NCBI GenBank assembly: GCA_028693705.1
Contig: JAQUUX010000003.1
Coordinates: 1-64,000, forward strand
DNA length: 64,000 nt
Reading direction: 5' to 3'
Source of the DNA: Lachnospiraceae bacterium
GTDB taxonomy: Bacteria > Bacillota > Clostridia > Lachnospirales > Lachnospiraceae
Notes under the pieces: generated by a model
Databases searched by the model: none
What the model saw: only the letters and a program-made list of their open reading frames with translations
Told to the model about the DNA's origin: nothing
Shown: positions 26,510 through 35,467 of the stretch, one piece after another
Numbering within the stretch: position 1 is the first letter of the stretch
How the letters are laid out: every line of letters starts with the position of its first letter
Program-made: the position numbers and the translations under genes

Positions 26510-27327
26510 AAAAATTATTCGGATATGAATGGAAAGCTTTCTGGAAGGTTCCTACGCTGATTGCAGTTACATTTCTGGTTATGTCCTTACTGGCCTCTGC
26601 CATGTTCATCATGCCTGAATGGACAAATGAATATACCCTGATAAATTTACTGAAAATGTTGTTTTTCTCCTTTTATTATATGGCTATCATCGGTCTGAAT
26701 TTTTTCCTGCTGGTTTGGATTGCCCTGCGCTTTTATAAGAATCTGTATACGGATGAGGGTTATCTGATGCATACCCTACCGGTAACACCTCATCAGCTCA
26801 TTCTTTCCAAACTGTTTGTTTCCGGTATCTGGGAAATTATTTACAGCATTATTCTCTGTATTGGTATTGGAAATATCTTTTTGTTCGTCTTTATATCCTC
26901 AGACATGCAGGCGATCAACTGGCAAGATGTCATGAGAGGTATCGGTACATTGATAACTGAATTTGAACAGTCATTTGGATGCTCTATTCTCGTGACTTGT
27001 TTAACCGTAGGTTTATACCTGTTTATGTCACTGGTATTCTCTATTATGGTCATTTATGCTTCCATATCTCTTGGTCAGTTATGCAAAAAGCACCGTGTAA
27101 TTGGAGCGATTATAGTTTATTTGATTTCTACTGTTATTATGCAGGTTGTGGTCAGTATAATTTTCTTTATGAATGCACTTCCAAGCTTAAACAGCTCATC
27201 AAATGTGACTATGGCTTCCATATTTGGGCCATCCATCTATCTTATTATTTTATTTGAAGTTGTGATATTTTTACTATGCTATTTTGTCAGCTATTATATG
27301 ATGAATCGTAAGCTGAACCTGGAATAA
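26503..27327 (+). CDS. ABC transporter permease, six-helix type
   Basis: A 274-residue hydrophobic protein with about six membrane helices, including long ones at residues 20-40, 55-80, 105-130, 165-195, 200-225 and 240-262. The N-terminus MLKKLFGYEWKAFWKV and the loop YTDEGYLMHTLPVTPHQLI are typical of exporter permeases paired with YtrB-like ATPases. It ends the operon, followed by the terminator at 27347-27390. Confidence 0.88.
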   Translation: MLKKLFGYEWKAFWKVPTLIAVTFLVMSLLASAMFIMPEWTNEYTLINLLKMLFFSFYYMAIIGLNFFLLVWIALRFYKNLYTDEGYLMHTLPVTPHQLILSKLFVSGIWEIIYSIILCIGIGNIFLFVFISSDMQAINWQDVMRGIGTLITEFEQSFGCSILVTCLTVGLYLFMSLVFSIMVIYASISLGQLCKKHRVIGAIIVYLISTVIMQVVVSIIFFMNALPSLNSSSNVTMASIFGPSIYLIILFEVVIFLLCYFVSYYMMNRKLNLE

Positions 27328-27335
27328 TATTTACT

Positions 27336-27363
27336 AACCAAATAAGAAACCTCTGCATATAGT
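27336..27363 (+). promoter_or_regulatory. Possible sigma-K-type promoter before the SpoIID-like gene
   Basis: AC at 27337-27338 and CATATAGT (27356-27363) are 17 bases apart, matching the sigma-K pattern AC-N16/17-CATANNNT of Bacillus and Clostridium. It lies inside the upstream arm of the terminator hairpin, and the expected mRNA start falls in its loop. Confidence 0.4.
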
Positions 27364-27390
27364 ATAGAAATAATATGCAGAGGTTTTTTT
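27347..27390 (+). terminator. Intrinsic terminator of the ABC operon
   Basis: AAACCTCTGCATAT and ATATGCAGAGGTTT pair around a 12-base loop and are followed by a T7 run. The final T directly precedes the ATG of the next gene, and AGAGG in the distal arm is at ribosome-site distance (seven bases) from that ATG. Confidence 0.9.
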
Positions 27391-28668
27391 ATGCCTGAAA
27401 GTCTGAAACAAGCGCAGGAAACAGTGCTTCGTGATAGAGGCCGGCTGGAAATCAATGTAACATCCACAGTAGGGCTTTTACCAATCAGAGAAGCTACTGT
27501 GACTATTTCCTATACAGGAGAACCGGATCGGATCATCGAGTCAATAACTACTAATGAGTCCGGGCAGACCGAGACTGTAACACTGCCGGCACCGCCCTTG
27601 GAATACAGTCTGGAAAGCAGTGAATCACAGCAGCCCTATTCCGAATACAACATTACAGTGAGTGCGCCTGGTTATGAACCGGTAACTGTTTCCGGAACAG
27701 AGATCTTATCTGATGAAACTGCTATTCAGCCTATTCGAATGGAACCCACCAACTTAGATACCGGAGAAAACACAGTAGATCCCGTGGTAATCGATCCCCA
27801 TACCCTGTATGGAGATTATCCGCCAAAGATCCCTGAAGCCGAAATTAAACCAGTGGATGAAAGCGGTGAAATTGTACTAAGCCGTGTCGTTGTTCCTGAG
27901 TATGTGGTCGTCCACAACGGTCCGCCCGGAGATACCCGTGCTACAAATTATTATGTGAAATATAAGGATTACATCAAAAATGTTGTCTCTTCTGAGATCT
28001 ATGCCACCTGGCCGGAAAGTGCTCTGTATGCCAATACCCTGGCCATTATGTCGTTTACCCTGAATCGTGTATACACGGAATGGTATCGTAATCAAGGATA
28101 TGCCTTTACCATTACCAATTCCACAGCCTATGATCAGAAGTGGATTTACGGCAGAAACATCTACTCCAACATCGATTATCTGGTAAATTCTGTATTTGCC
28201 AATTATCTGTCCAGACCAGGAGTCAGACAGCCTATCTTCACTTCCTATTGCGATGGGAACCGTGTAAGCTGCGAAGGACTTAGTCAGTGGGGTTCCAAGT
28301 ATCTGGCAGACAGAGGTTATTCTGCCATTGAGATTCTGCGATATTACTATGGCTCGGATATGTTTATCAATACAGCTGAAAGCATCTCCGGTATCCCCTC
28401 TTCCTTCTCGGGATATGATCTTACCATTGGCTCTACCGGTCAGAAAGTATTGCAGCTGCAGCAACAGTTAAACCGAATCGCCCAGAACTATCCTGCCATC
28501 CCTACCATCGCCGCCGATGGAATCTATGGAACCGGAACCGCAAATGCTGTCCGGGTATTTCAGAGAGTATTCAATCTACCGGAAACAGGCGTTGTGGATT
28601 ACCCGACCTGGTATGAGATTTCCTCTATCTATGTGGGGGTTACCAGAATCGCAGAACCCGGGACTTGA
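27391..28668 (+). CDS. SpoIID-like protein with peptidoglycan-binding domain
   Basis: 425 residues. Residues 15-115 form two beta-sandwich repeats (LEINVTSTVGLLPIREATVT). Residues 170-325 are SpoIID/SleC-N-like: YIKNVVSSEIYATWPESAL, ITNSTAYDQKWIYGR and GLSQWGSKYLADRGYSAIE. Residues 345-415 form a peptidoglycan-binding type 1 domain (GQKVLQLQQQL, AADGIYGTGTANAV). There is no signal peptide, as in spore-associated proteins such as the cortex-lytic SleC group, so a role in spore peptidoglycan is likely. The ATG follows the terminator T-run directly, and its ribosome site is the hairpin arm. Confidence 0.83.
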   Translation: MPESLKQAQETVLRDRGRLEINVTSTVGLLPIREATVTISYTGEPDRIIESITTNESGQTETVTLPAPPLEYSLESSESQQPYSEYNITVSAPGYEPVTVSGTEILSDETAIQPIRMEPTNLDTGENTVDPVVIDPHTLYGDYPPKIPEAEIKPVDESGEIVLSRVVVPEYVVVHNGPPGDTRATNYYVKYKDYIKNVVSSEIYATWPESALYANTLAIMSFTLNRVYTEWYRNQGYAFTITNSTAYDQKWIYGRNIYSNIDYLVNSVFANYLSRPGVRQPIFTSYCDGNRVSCEGLSQWGSKYLADRGYSAIEILRYYYGSDMFINTAESISGIPSSFSGYDLTIGSTGQKVLQLQQQLNRIAQNYPAIPTIAADGIYGTGTANAVRVFQRVFNLPETGVVDYPTWYEISSIYVGVTRIAEPGT

Positions 28669-28725
28669 TAATGATAAGCTATGGGAACTTTTTTATTCCA
28701 ATATTATGAACCTTACTTCTAATAC

Positions 28726-28777
28726 AAAAAGCTTTGTTATGTCAACTATCAGCTGACACACAAAGCTTTTTGTTTTT
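28726..28777. terminator. Bidirectional terminator between convergent genes
   Basis: AAAAAGCTTTGT and ACAAAGCTTTTT form the stem, with TGTCA/TGACA extending it inward. A T-run follows on the plus strand and A-run precedes it, so it serves both the SpoIID-like gene and htpG. Confidence 0.88.
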
Positions 28778-28801
28778 GATTCTTATTCAATTATCATGAT
28801 T

Positions 28802-30880
28802 CTATTTGGTTAACAGCATCATGATATCGTTGCTTCTGCTTACAAACTTGGTCATGGCTTCTGCATCCAAAGGTGCATTCTGTAACTTAGCCAGATCATA
28901 AAGCTGCTCACAGATCATAGTAGTATTATCATCTTCCTTATGCTCCATTACATATTCTACCAGTGGATGATTTGCGTTTAATACCAGTGTTTCACCATCT
29001 GCACCTAATCCGCCCATGTCCATTCCGTTCATGGAGTACATCTTCATCATATCCTGCATTCTTCTGCTTTCTTCAGATACGGTAAGCACAGAAGAAATCT
29101 TTTTATTCTTTAACTTCTCAATCTTAACAGCCAGTTTTTCTTTCTTTAATGCTTTCTGCATCATCTTAGCAATACTTTCTGCCTGGTCTGCCAGTTCTTT
29201 TTCAGCCTTTTTGCTAGTCTTGGTCTTAAAGGTATCTGTCAGGTCTGCATCGATTCTCTGGAATTTGATACCTTCATTCTTGGACTCTAACTGAGATACA
29301 AATGGCTGGTCGATGTTATGTGTTAAAATAACCGCATCCATCTTTGCCTGACGGAACATATTAATGTACTGACTCTGCTGCTTCTCGTCAGTTACATAGT
29401 AGATGGTCTTTTCTTTCTTCTCATCTTCCTTGGCTTCACCATCCGCATCTTCTCCGGAAACGGTATTGCCGTTCTCATCTACGACCTCTGCCTCTACCTT
29501 TTCTCCATTTTCATCAGTAGCTTTCTCAGCATCTGTTTCATCCGGATCAATCTTGTTGACTTCCAAACACTCCGGTAAAGTCATGTATTTGCCATCCAGA
29601 TTCTTAAACAGGATATAATCTGTCATCTTCTCACAGAATTTATCATCCTTTAAGCAGCCAAATTTGATAAATGGGCTAATATCATCCCAGTATTTCTCAT
29701 ACTCTTCTTTTTCGGTCTTACACATACCGGACAGTTTATCTGCGACCTTCTTGGTAATGTAATCAGAGATTTTCTTTACAAAACCATCGTTCTGCAATGC
29801 ACTTCTGGAAACATTCAGTGGCAGATCAGGACAATCAATAACACCCTTTAACAATAACAGGAATTCCGGGATAACCTCTTTGATGTTATCTGCGATAAAT
29901 ACCTGGTTGTTATATAACTTAATGGTACCTTCAATAGATTCATATTCCATATTGATCTTAGGGAAATATAAAATACCCTTTAAGTTAAATGGATAATCCA
30001 TATTCAGATGAATCCAGAACAAAGGCTCCTTATAATCATTAAATACTTTACGATAAAAATCCAGATACTCTTCTCTGGTACAATCGTTAGCAGATTTGGT
30101 CCACAATGGATGAATCTCATTTAACAGTTCCGGTCTCTTGGTAATCTTTACCTTTTCCGGATCTTCATCTTTTTCTTTCTTTACCTCTTCTACTACAGTA
30201 TCTGTAGGAAGTACTTCTGATATCAGAATGGTTTCTGTTTCTTTGGTATCCTGCTGGGAAAGATAAATTTCCACCGGCATAAAGGAACAATATTTCTTAA
30301 TTACGCTTCTGGCTTCATATTCATTACAGTATTTCAGGCAATCTTCGCTGAGGAATAAGGTGATCTCTGTACCGACTGTAGTCTTGTCGCCCTCTTCCAT
30401 TGTAAACTCAGTACCACCGTCACATTCCCAGTGAACCGGCTTTGCACCTGCCTGGTGAGACAGGGTATCAATGTGTACCTGATCTGCTACCATAAATGCA
30501 GAATAGAACCCTAAACCGAAATGTCCGATGATCTGGTCATCATTTGTCTTATCTTTATATTTGTTGATAAAGTCTGTTGCACCTGAGAATGCGATCTGGT
30601 TAATATATTCCTCCACTTCGCCCTCGGTCATACCAAGACCATTATCAATAATCTTAATGGTTTTATCCTGAGGATTTACGATAACCTGTACCTGTGCCTT
30701 GAACTCATCGGGTAAGGTATATTCCCCCATCATATCCAGTTTCTTTAATTTCGTGATGGCATCACAGCCATTGGAGATCAATTCCCTGTAAAAAATATCC
30801 TGATCGGAATATAACCACTTCTTGATAATGGGGAATATGTTGTCACTGTTGATTGATAAGCTTCCTGTTTTTGCTGCCAT
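28802..30880 (-). CDS. htpG: Chaperone HtpG (Hsp90)
   Basis: A 692-residue Hsp90. The N-terminal ATPase domain has YRELISNGCDAITKL, IIDNGLGMTEGEVEEYI and GHFGLGFYSAFMVAD; the middle domain has LPLNVSRSALQNDGFVKKI. It carries an unusually acidic insert of about 55 residues near 445-500 (KATDENGEKVEAEVVDENG and so on) between the middle domain and the C-terminal part, absent from E. coli HtpG. Upstream are a strong promoter and a CIRCE element, so it is likely induced by heat shock through HrcA. AAGGACGTGA is the ribosome site. Confidence 0.96.
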   Translation of the reverse strand: MAAKTGSLSINSDNIFPIIKKWLYSDQDIFYRELISNGCDAITKLKKLDMMGEYTLPDEFKAQVQVIVNPQDKTIKIIDNGLGMTEGEVEEYINQIAFSGATDFINKYKDKTNDDQIIGHFGLGFYSAFMVADQVHIDTLSHQAGAKPVHWECDGGTEFTMEEGDKTTVGTEITLFLSEDCLKYCNEYEARSVIKKYCSFMPVEIYLSQQDTKETETILISEVLPTDTVVEEVKKEKDEDPEKVKITKRPELLNEIHPLWTKSANDCTREEYLDFYRKVFNDYKEPLFWIHLNMDYPFNLKGILYFPKINMEYESIEGTIKLYNNQVFIADNIKEVIPEFLLLLKGVIDCPDLPLNVSRSALQNDGFVKKISDYITKKVADKLSGMCKTEKEEYEKYWDDISPFIKFGCLKDDKFCEKMTDYILFKNLDGKYMTLPECLEVNKIDPDETDAEKATDENGEKVEAEVVDENGNTVSGEDADGEAKEDEKKEKTIYYVTDEKQQSQYINMFRQAKMDAVILTHNIDQPFVSQLESKNEGIKFQRIDADLTDTFKTKTSKKAEKELADQAESIAKMMQKALKKEKLAVKIEKLKNKKISSVLTVSEESRRMQDMMKMYSMNGMDMGGLGADGETLVLNANHPLVEYVMEHKEDDNTTMICEQLYDLAKLQNAPLDAEAMTKFVSRSNDIMMLLTK

Positions 30881-30965
30881 TTCTAATCACGTCCTTTTCT
30901 TTTATTTCCTGCTCGCCGCAGTCTTTTTGATTACAGCTTTGCTTGTAACTGTTTTGATACTACAA

Positions 30966-30994
30966 AGTTTAGTGCCAGAGTTACAAAAAGTCAA
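30966..30994 (-). promoter_or_regulatory. htpG promoter
   Basis: TTGACT (30989-30994) and TAAACT (30966-30971) are 17 bases apart on the minus strand, seven bases downstream of the CIRCE palindrome. The leader is about 80 nt. Confidence 0.72.
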
Positions 30995-31001
30995 TAAAAA
31001 A

Positions 31002-31028
31002 TTAGCACTCATTCTTTGTGAGTGCTAG
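31002..31028. promoter_or_regulatory. CIRCE element (HrcA operator)
   Basis: TTAGCACTC, nine bases, GAGTGCTAG: the CIRCE consensus with one mismatch in the last base. It overlaps the region just upstream of the htpG -35 box. Neither hrcA nor groE/dnaK is in this window. Confidence 0.93.
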
Positions 31029-31090
31029 TAATGTGCCGGAAAACGCCTATTTTACGGCATTCTAAGTATTCTAAATTTTTTATAAACTTT

Positions 31091-31706
31091 CAAACTGTAG
31101 GTTAAAGGAATAAGGATTGATGTAAAGGGACGGTTCAGCCGTGTATCATATGCTCACAAGCCCGTTTTCACTACGGTAAACACGTAGCTGTACATAAGTT
31201 CGCACAAGACGCGAACTAAGTACAGACGCGTTTACAGTGCTTGTTCGCATACGATACACGGCTGAACCTCGTTTTACGGCAATATTTATTTTCTTTAAGC
31301 TGCAGTTTGTGGTGCCCTGGGGCGCAAAGACCTCAGTTACGGCAGGTGAAAAATTGCAACAGTTTAGTCTTGGCTACAGACCGGGCCAACTACAGATTAG
31401 CAACTTGAAAAGGATAATGAATGTAACGAACAGGCAGTGGTGTGGGTATGTATACTTTCATTGCCTGGGAACACGTATTAAAACCGCTAATCATTCCGGC
31501 TGTAACCCAAGCTATCACGAACATGGATGTTCGTAAAGGAACCTTAGAGCCAGGATGGCGATTGGTTCCGTTAGCGTAAGTAATCGCCATCTATACGGAA
31601 TGATTTTGTGGCTTTTATACGTGTGAGCGGCAATGGAAGGATACACACCCACACCATTGCCGTCTCATTATAAACATTATTTTTTAAGTTGCTAAACTCC
31701 AGTTTG
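31091..31706. repeat. Modular hairpin repeat element, copy B (~616 bp)
   Basis: The gap between htpG and the PrsA-like gene is filled by a second mosaic element. From the left: the boundary CAAACTGTAGGTTAAAGG, module 2 with its nested hairpin (31125-31265), boundary GCTGCAGTTTGTGG, the ~90-nt unit (31305-31390), module 3 (31432-31662), and the boundary TAAACTCCAGTTTG (31693-31706). It has the same module order and orientation as the right two thirds of copy A but lacks module 1. The right end encodes the last residues and TAG stop of the PrsA-like gene (FQTGV-stop). No credible gene lies inside. Confidence 0.85.
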
Positions 31707-32753
31707 AAAGTACTTCGCATACACCGCAAAGAAGTCTGCACTTCCCGCACTTTCCTCCAGTGAAATCTCCACCCCATCCCAAAGCTTTTCATTCAGCTCT
31801 CTTGTCAGGGTTTTCACAAAGGCATCATATTCCTCGCTGAACGTTTCCTGCCTTCTCTCTTCTACGATTTTCACCTTATTAGCATCTGTCTGGTTTCTGT
31901 CGAAGGTGGAAAGGCATTTAATAATCTCATAACCAGAATCGGTTTCTACAATGTCACTGATTTCATCCTTTGCCAGATTAAAGGCTGCAGTTTCGAAAAC
32001 TTCATCCATCTCCCCTTTACCAAAAGAATAGGTTCCTTCTTCCGCCTCACTGTATTCTGTCATCAGGCTTTCAAAAGGTGTTTCACCATCTCTCGTTCTG
32101 TTAAAAGCTTCTTTAGCTTTCTGGTAGGCAGTCTGTTTTTCAGCATCTGTATAAGCTACTCTCTCTCCGTTACCATCCAGTGTATAGGTCTTTATCAAAA
32201 TATGCTCCACTGTAATGATTCTGGCTTCATCATCGCTGATCTCCGGATTGATGTCTTTTATAATATATGCATATACCTTTTCAGCAAGGGCATATTCTCT
32301 GTATAGTTCTTCCACCGTTTCTAAATCAATTCCCATATAGTCGATTTCAGCTTCGGTCAAAGCTCCATAATATTCCTGTGCAGCTTCTTTTACCTGGGCT
32401 TCTTCTGTCTCGTCCAATACAATACTGTGCTCACGTGCCAGCAGGTTCATGGTCTTGATCTGGGACATTTTTGCCAGTACTGTATCCTTTACGTTCTGTT
32501 CCAGTGTGATACCTTCCAGATCTGCGTTCCAGATTTCTGTGCCATACACATTTTCATACTGATTTCTGGTATTCACCAGATAAACCATAATCTCCGGCAG
32601 TGTACAGGTAATATCTTCAATTCGAAATACTTCATTTTTAGAAAATCCCGTGGTCAATACCACCTTGGTAATATCTTCCGTCTGACTGCCACATGCTGTC
32701 AGAGGACCACCTATCATGAGTAAAAAAAGCATAGAACAAAAAAACTTCTTCAT
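31692..32753 (-). CDS. PrsA/SurA-like peptidyl-prolyl isomerase lipoprotein
   Basis: A 353-residue extracytoplasmic foldase. The signal peptide ends in lipobox PLTAC (Cys21). Residues 40-170 are a SurA-N-like helical domain; residues 180-285 resemble the parvulin-type PPIC domain (ITVEHILIKTY, TPFESLMTEYSEAEEGTYSF, GKGEMDEVFETAAFNL, SDIVETDSGYEIIKCL). A C-terminal helical tail closes the N-terminal domain. It should help secreted proteins fold at the membrane surface. The last residues and the stop are within the boundary of repeat copy B, so the C-terminus may have been changed. GGAG precedes the ATG. Confidence 0.87.
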   Translation of the reverse strand: MKKFFCSMLFLLMIGGPLTACGSQTEDITKVVLTTGFSKNEVFRIEDITCTLPEIMVYLVNTRNQYENVYGTEIWNADLEGITLEQNVKDTVLAKMSQIKTMNLLAREHSIVLDETEEAQVKEAAQEYYGALTEAEIDYMGIDLETVEELYREYALAEKVYAYIIKDINPEISDDEARIITVEHILIKTYTLDGNGERVAYTDAEKQTAYQKAKEAFNRTRDGETPFESLMTEYSEAEEGTYSFGKGEMDEVFETAAFNLAKDEISDIVETDSGYEIIKCLSTFDRNQTDANKVKIVEERRQETFSEEYDAFVKTLTRELNEKLWDGVEISLEESAGSADFFAVYAKYFQTGV

Positions 32754-32803
32754 CCGCTATTTCTCCAATATTCTTCATATACTTTGCATTTTGTTATGGC
32801 TCA

Positions 32804-35467
32804 TCATACCACAATTTGCAGAGTGCTTCCACCGTTTGACTTCTCCACCACAATCTGGCTGTCGATTCTCTCCCTAAGCTCTGCTACATGAGAAATAATG
32901 CCAATCAGTCTGTCCTTTTCCACTAACGAATTTAGTGTATTGCAGGCCTGATCCAAGGATTCCTCATCCAGACTGCCAAATCCCTCATCAATAAACAGAG
33001 CCTCCATATGAATACCACCATTACAGGACTGCACCACATCGCTCATACCCAGCGCCAGCGCCAGAGAAGCCTTGAAAGATTCACCTCCGGAAAGAGTTTT
33101 AACGGAACGATACTTGCCAGTATAGTGATCTAATACTCTGATTTCCAGATTATCCTTACTTCGTCCATCTGTAATTTCTTCCACCCTGGCCATCTCAAAA
33201 CGGCTGTCCGTCATTTTATCCAGACGAATGTTGGCTGCTTTTAAGATATCCTCAAAATAACTTGCCAATACATATTGTTCAAATACAAGACGTTTTGTAT
33301 TATTTCCGTTCGCAAGATTGTCCAGATCTTTTACCGTACCATAGCTTTCCCGGTATTTCTCAGCCTGTTTTCCATTTTCTTTCAGGGACGACAGTGCACG
33401 TTTGATCTCCTGCAGTTTTGTATGACATTCCGTACTTTCTCGTAACAGCGCAGACTTTTTCTGTTGTAATACCTGCAAAACATCCTTCTCTTCCCGCGTC
33501 TGCTCCTCTATCATGTTTATTGCATCTTCCGCTGTTCCCTTAGGCAATTGATCTTTTGAATGGGTCAACTGCTCATATTCTTTCAGCATTTTCTGAACTG
33601 CTTTGATGTTCTCCTGGTAGGTATAATATGTTTTCTTATATTGTTCCAGTTGTTTTACAGATAACTTCCTGGACTCCCAGTCTTGTTGATCCGCAAAACC
33701 ATTTTGCTGCAGTGCTTTGGAAAACTGTTTACATGCCTGTTTTTCTAATTCTTCCAGTTTCCTGCTTCGTTCCTGATATTGCTTCTGGTTCTCCAGCTGT
33801 TCTTTTTTCGTTCCATCCAATTCATTATAACGAGAGAGCTGCTGTTGCAATTTTCGTTCCAATGACTCCGGATCAGAACACTGATAAGATGTCGGAACCT
33901 TATCCTTGCTTAACGAGATCTCTCCTCGCAATACTTCCAGTGCTTTTGACTGATTTTGCACCATTTCCTGTAAATGTTCCACTTCACCGCGCAGTGCTTC
34001 CGTCTGTCCGAAAATAACAGTCAGCCGCTTCTCCTGTTTTTCCACTTCCAGTTTAAGTGCTTCCAGTTGGTCTCTATCCGGTATTCCATCCTCGCAGACT
34101 GCCACACTGGGATGCTCTAATGAACCACAGACAGGACAGGGCTGTCCTTTTTTTACCATTTTGGCAACAATACCCACTGCTGCCCGCTTATATAATATAT
34201 CAGCTTCTTCAAACTGCTGTTTCTTTTGGTTTCGTGCTTCTTCCTGCACCAAATAGTTTTTCTGACTGATTAAGAGCTGTTTTTGCCTTTCCTCCAGTTG
34301 AATACTAAGCTTTTGCAGCTGTTCTTCATCTGCTTTTCCCTGTTTAATCAAAAGCAGGAACACACGAATTACTGTTTCAGCTTTGGCAATCGGTTCCAAT
34401 TCCTTTTGTTGTCTTTCCAGTTCTGTAAGTTTCTCAGCACTATTTTCCAGAAGCACCATACATTGTTTTCTATCCTGTTTTGTATGTTCCAGTTCCAGTG
34501 CCACAGAATCCAAGGCGGAGGCTTTTTCAGCCATGGAAATCTGTCCAAAAAGAGACTTCATTGCTTCTTTCTTTTCTGACAGTATTGTCAGTTCCGTCTC
34601 TGCCTGCCTCTTCTTTTCCCAAAGCTGTTTTTCTTTTTCTTTTCCGGCAAGACTTTCTGTCCGTAATGTGATCTGCTTTTCCAGTTCTGTCAGTCTTTGA
34701 GCCTGCTCTTTACTAATATGACTTGTTTCCTTTTGTTTTTGAGCAAGATAGTCACATATCTCTTCAAAATTCAGATAATCTGCTTGGGATAGTTTTTCCC
34801 ATTCTTCATCATCTATTTGGAGCAGGTTCAGATCTTCTTCCATTTTATGCTGGTATTCCATCACATTTTTATAAAGATCTCTGGCCTGTCTTCCAAGATT
34901 CTTAGCAAAACGCTCCAGTAATTCCGTACCAAATATCTCTCTGAATATCTTGGTCTTTTCCATAGGAGACGCCACCAGCAATTTGGCAAATTCGCCCTGG
35001 GCAATCATGGATATCTGCTTGAACTGGCGGTAATCCAGTACCAGAATCCGCTGTAATTTCTTTGCCACCTCAGTATTTCCCTCTATTACTGTTTCATCCG
35101 GTAAATATAAAATTGCATTTTCCTTCTGGATGGTAAAATCCGATTTTACACTTTTACGCTTACTGGGTCTCTCATATTCCGGATTTCGCAGGATACGATA
35201 CTCCTCCCCTCCATGTTCCATGGTGAGTTCTACAAAGGTCGCTGTATCCGGCGCGGCGAAATCACTGCGAACAGAATTTTTCTCCCTCATTTCTCCGCTT
35301 ACATTTCCATAAAGTGCAAAACAGATCGCATCAAATACGGTTGTCTTACCCGCTCCGGTAGGTCCTGTGATTAAGAAGAGTCCTCGCTTTCCCAGCCGGG
35401 TAAAATCAATTTCCACCAGATCCTTATACGGCCCCCAGGCACTGATTTTTAAAAATAATGGTCTCAT
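32804..35467 (-). CDS. sbcC: Exonuclease SbcC
   Basis: An SMC/Rad50-like ATPase of 887 residues. Walker A is GPTGAGKTTVFDAI near residue 35; two long coiled-coil arms flank the zinc hook CPVCGS (Cys444, Cys447); the C-terminal half has the signature LSGGESFKASLALALG and Walker B ALFIDEGFGSLDEESLD. With SbcD it opens hairpins and trims DNA ends at palindromes. That is of interest here because the chromosome carries very long palindromic repeats. Its ATG overlaps the sbcD stop by four bases. Confidence 0.95.
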   Translation of the reverse strand: MRPLFLKISAWGPYKDLVEIDFTRLGKRGLFLITGPTGAGKTTVFDAICFALYGNVSGEMREKNSVRSDFAAPDTATFVELTMEHGGEEYRILRNPEYERPSKRKSVKSDFTIQKENAILYLPDETVIEGNTEVAKKLQRILVLDYRQFKQISMIAQGEFAKLLVASPMEKTKIFREIFGTELLERFAKNLGRQARDLYKNVMEYQHKMEEDLNLLQIDDEEWEKLSQADYLNFEEICDYLAQKQKETSHISKEQAQRLTELEKQITLRTESLAGKEKEKQLWEKKRQAETELTILSEKKEAMKSLFGQISMAEKASALDSVALELEHTKQDRKQCMVLLENSAEKLTELERQQKELEPIAKAETVIRVFLLLIKQGKADEEQLQKLSIQLEERQKQLLISQKNYLVQEEARNQKKQQFEEADILYKRAAVGIVAKMVKKGQPCPVCGSLEHPSVAVCEDGIPDRDQLEALKLEVEKQEKRLTVIFGQTEALRGEVEHLQEMVQNQSKALEVLRGEISLSKDKVPTSYQCSDPESLERKLQQQLSRYNELDGTKKEQLENQKQYQERSRKLEELEKQACKQFSKALQQNGFADQQDWESRKLSVKQLEQYKKTYYTYQENIKAVQKMLKEYEQLTHSKDQLPKGTAEDAINMIEEQTREEKDVLQVLQQKKSALLRESTECHTKLQEIKRALSSLKENGKQAEKYRESYGTVKDLDNLANGNNTKRLVFEQYVLASYFEDILKAANIRLDKMTDSRFEMARVEEITDGRSKDNLEIRVLDHYTGKYRSVKTLSGGESFKASLALALGMSDVVQSCNGGIHMEALFIDEGFGSLDEESLDQACNTLNSLVEKDRLIGIISHVAELRERIDSQIVVEKSNGGSTLQIVV

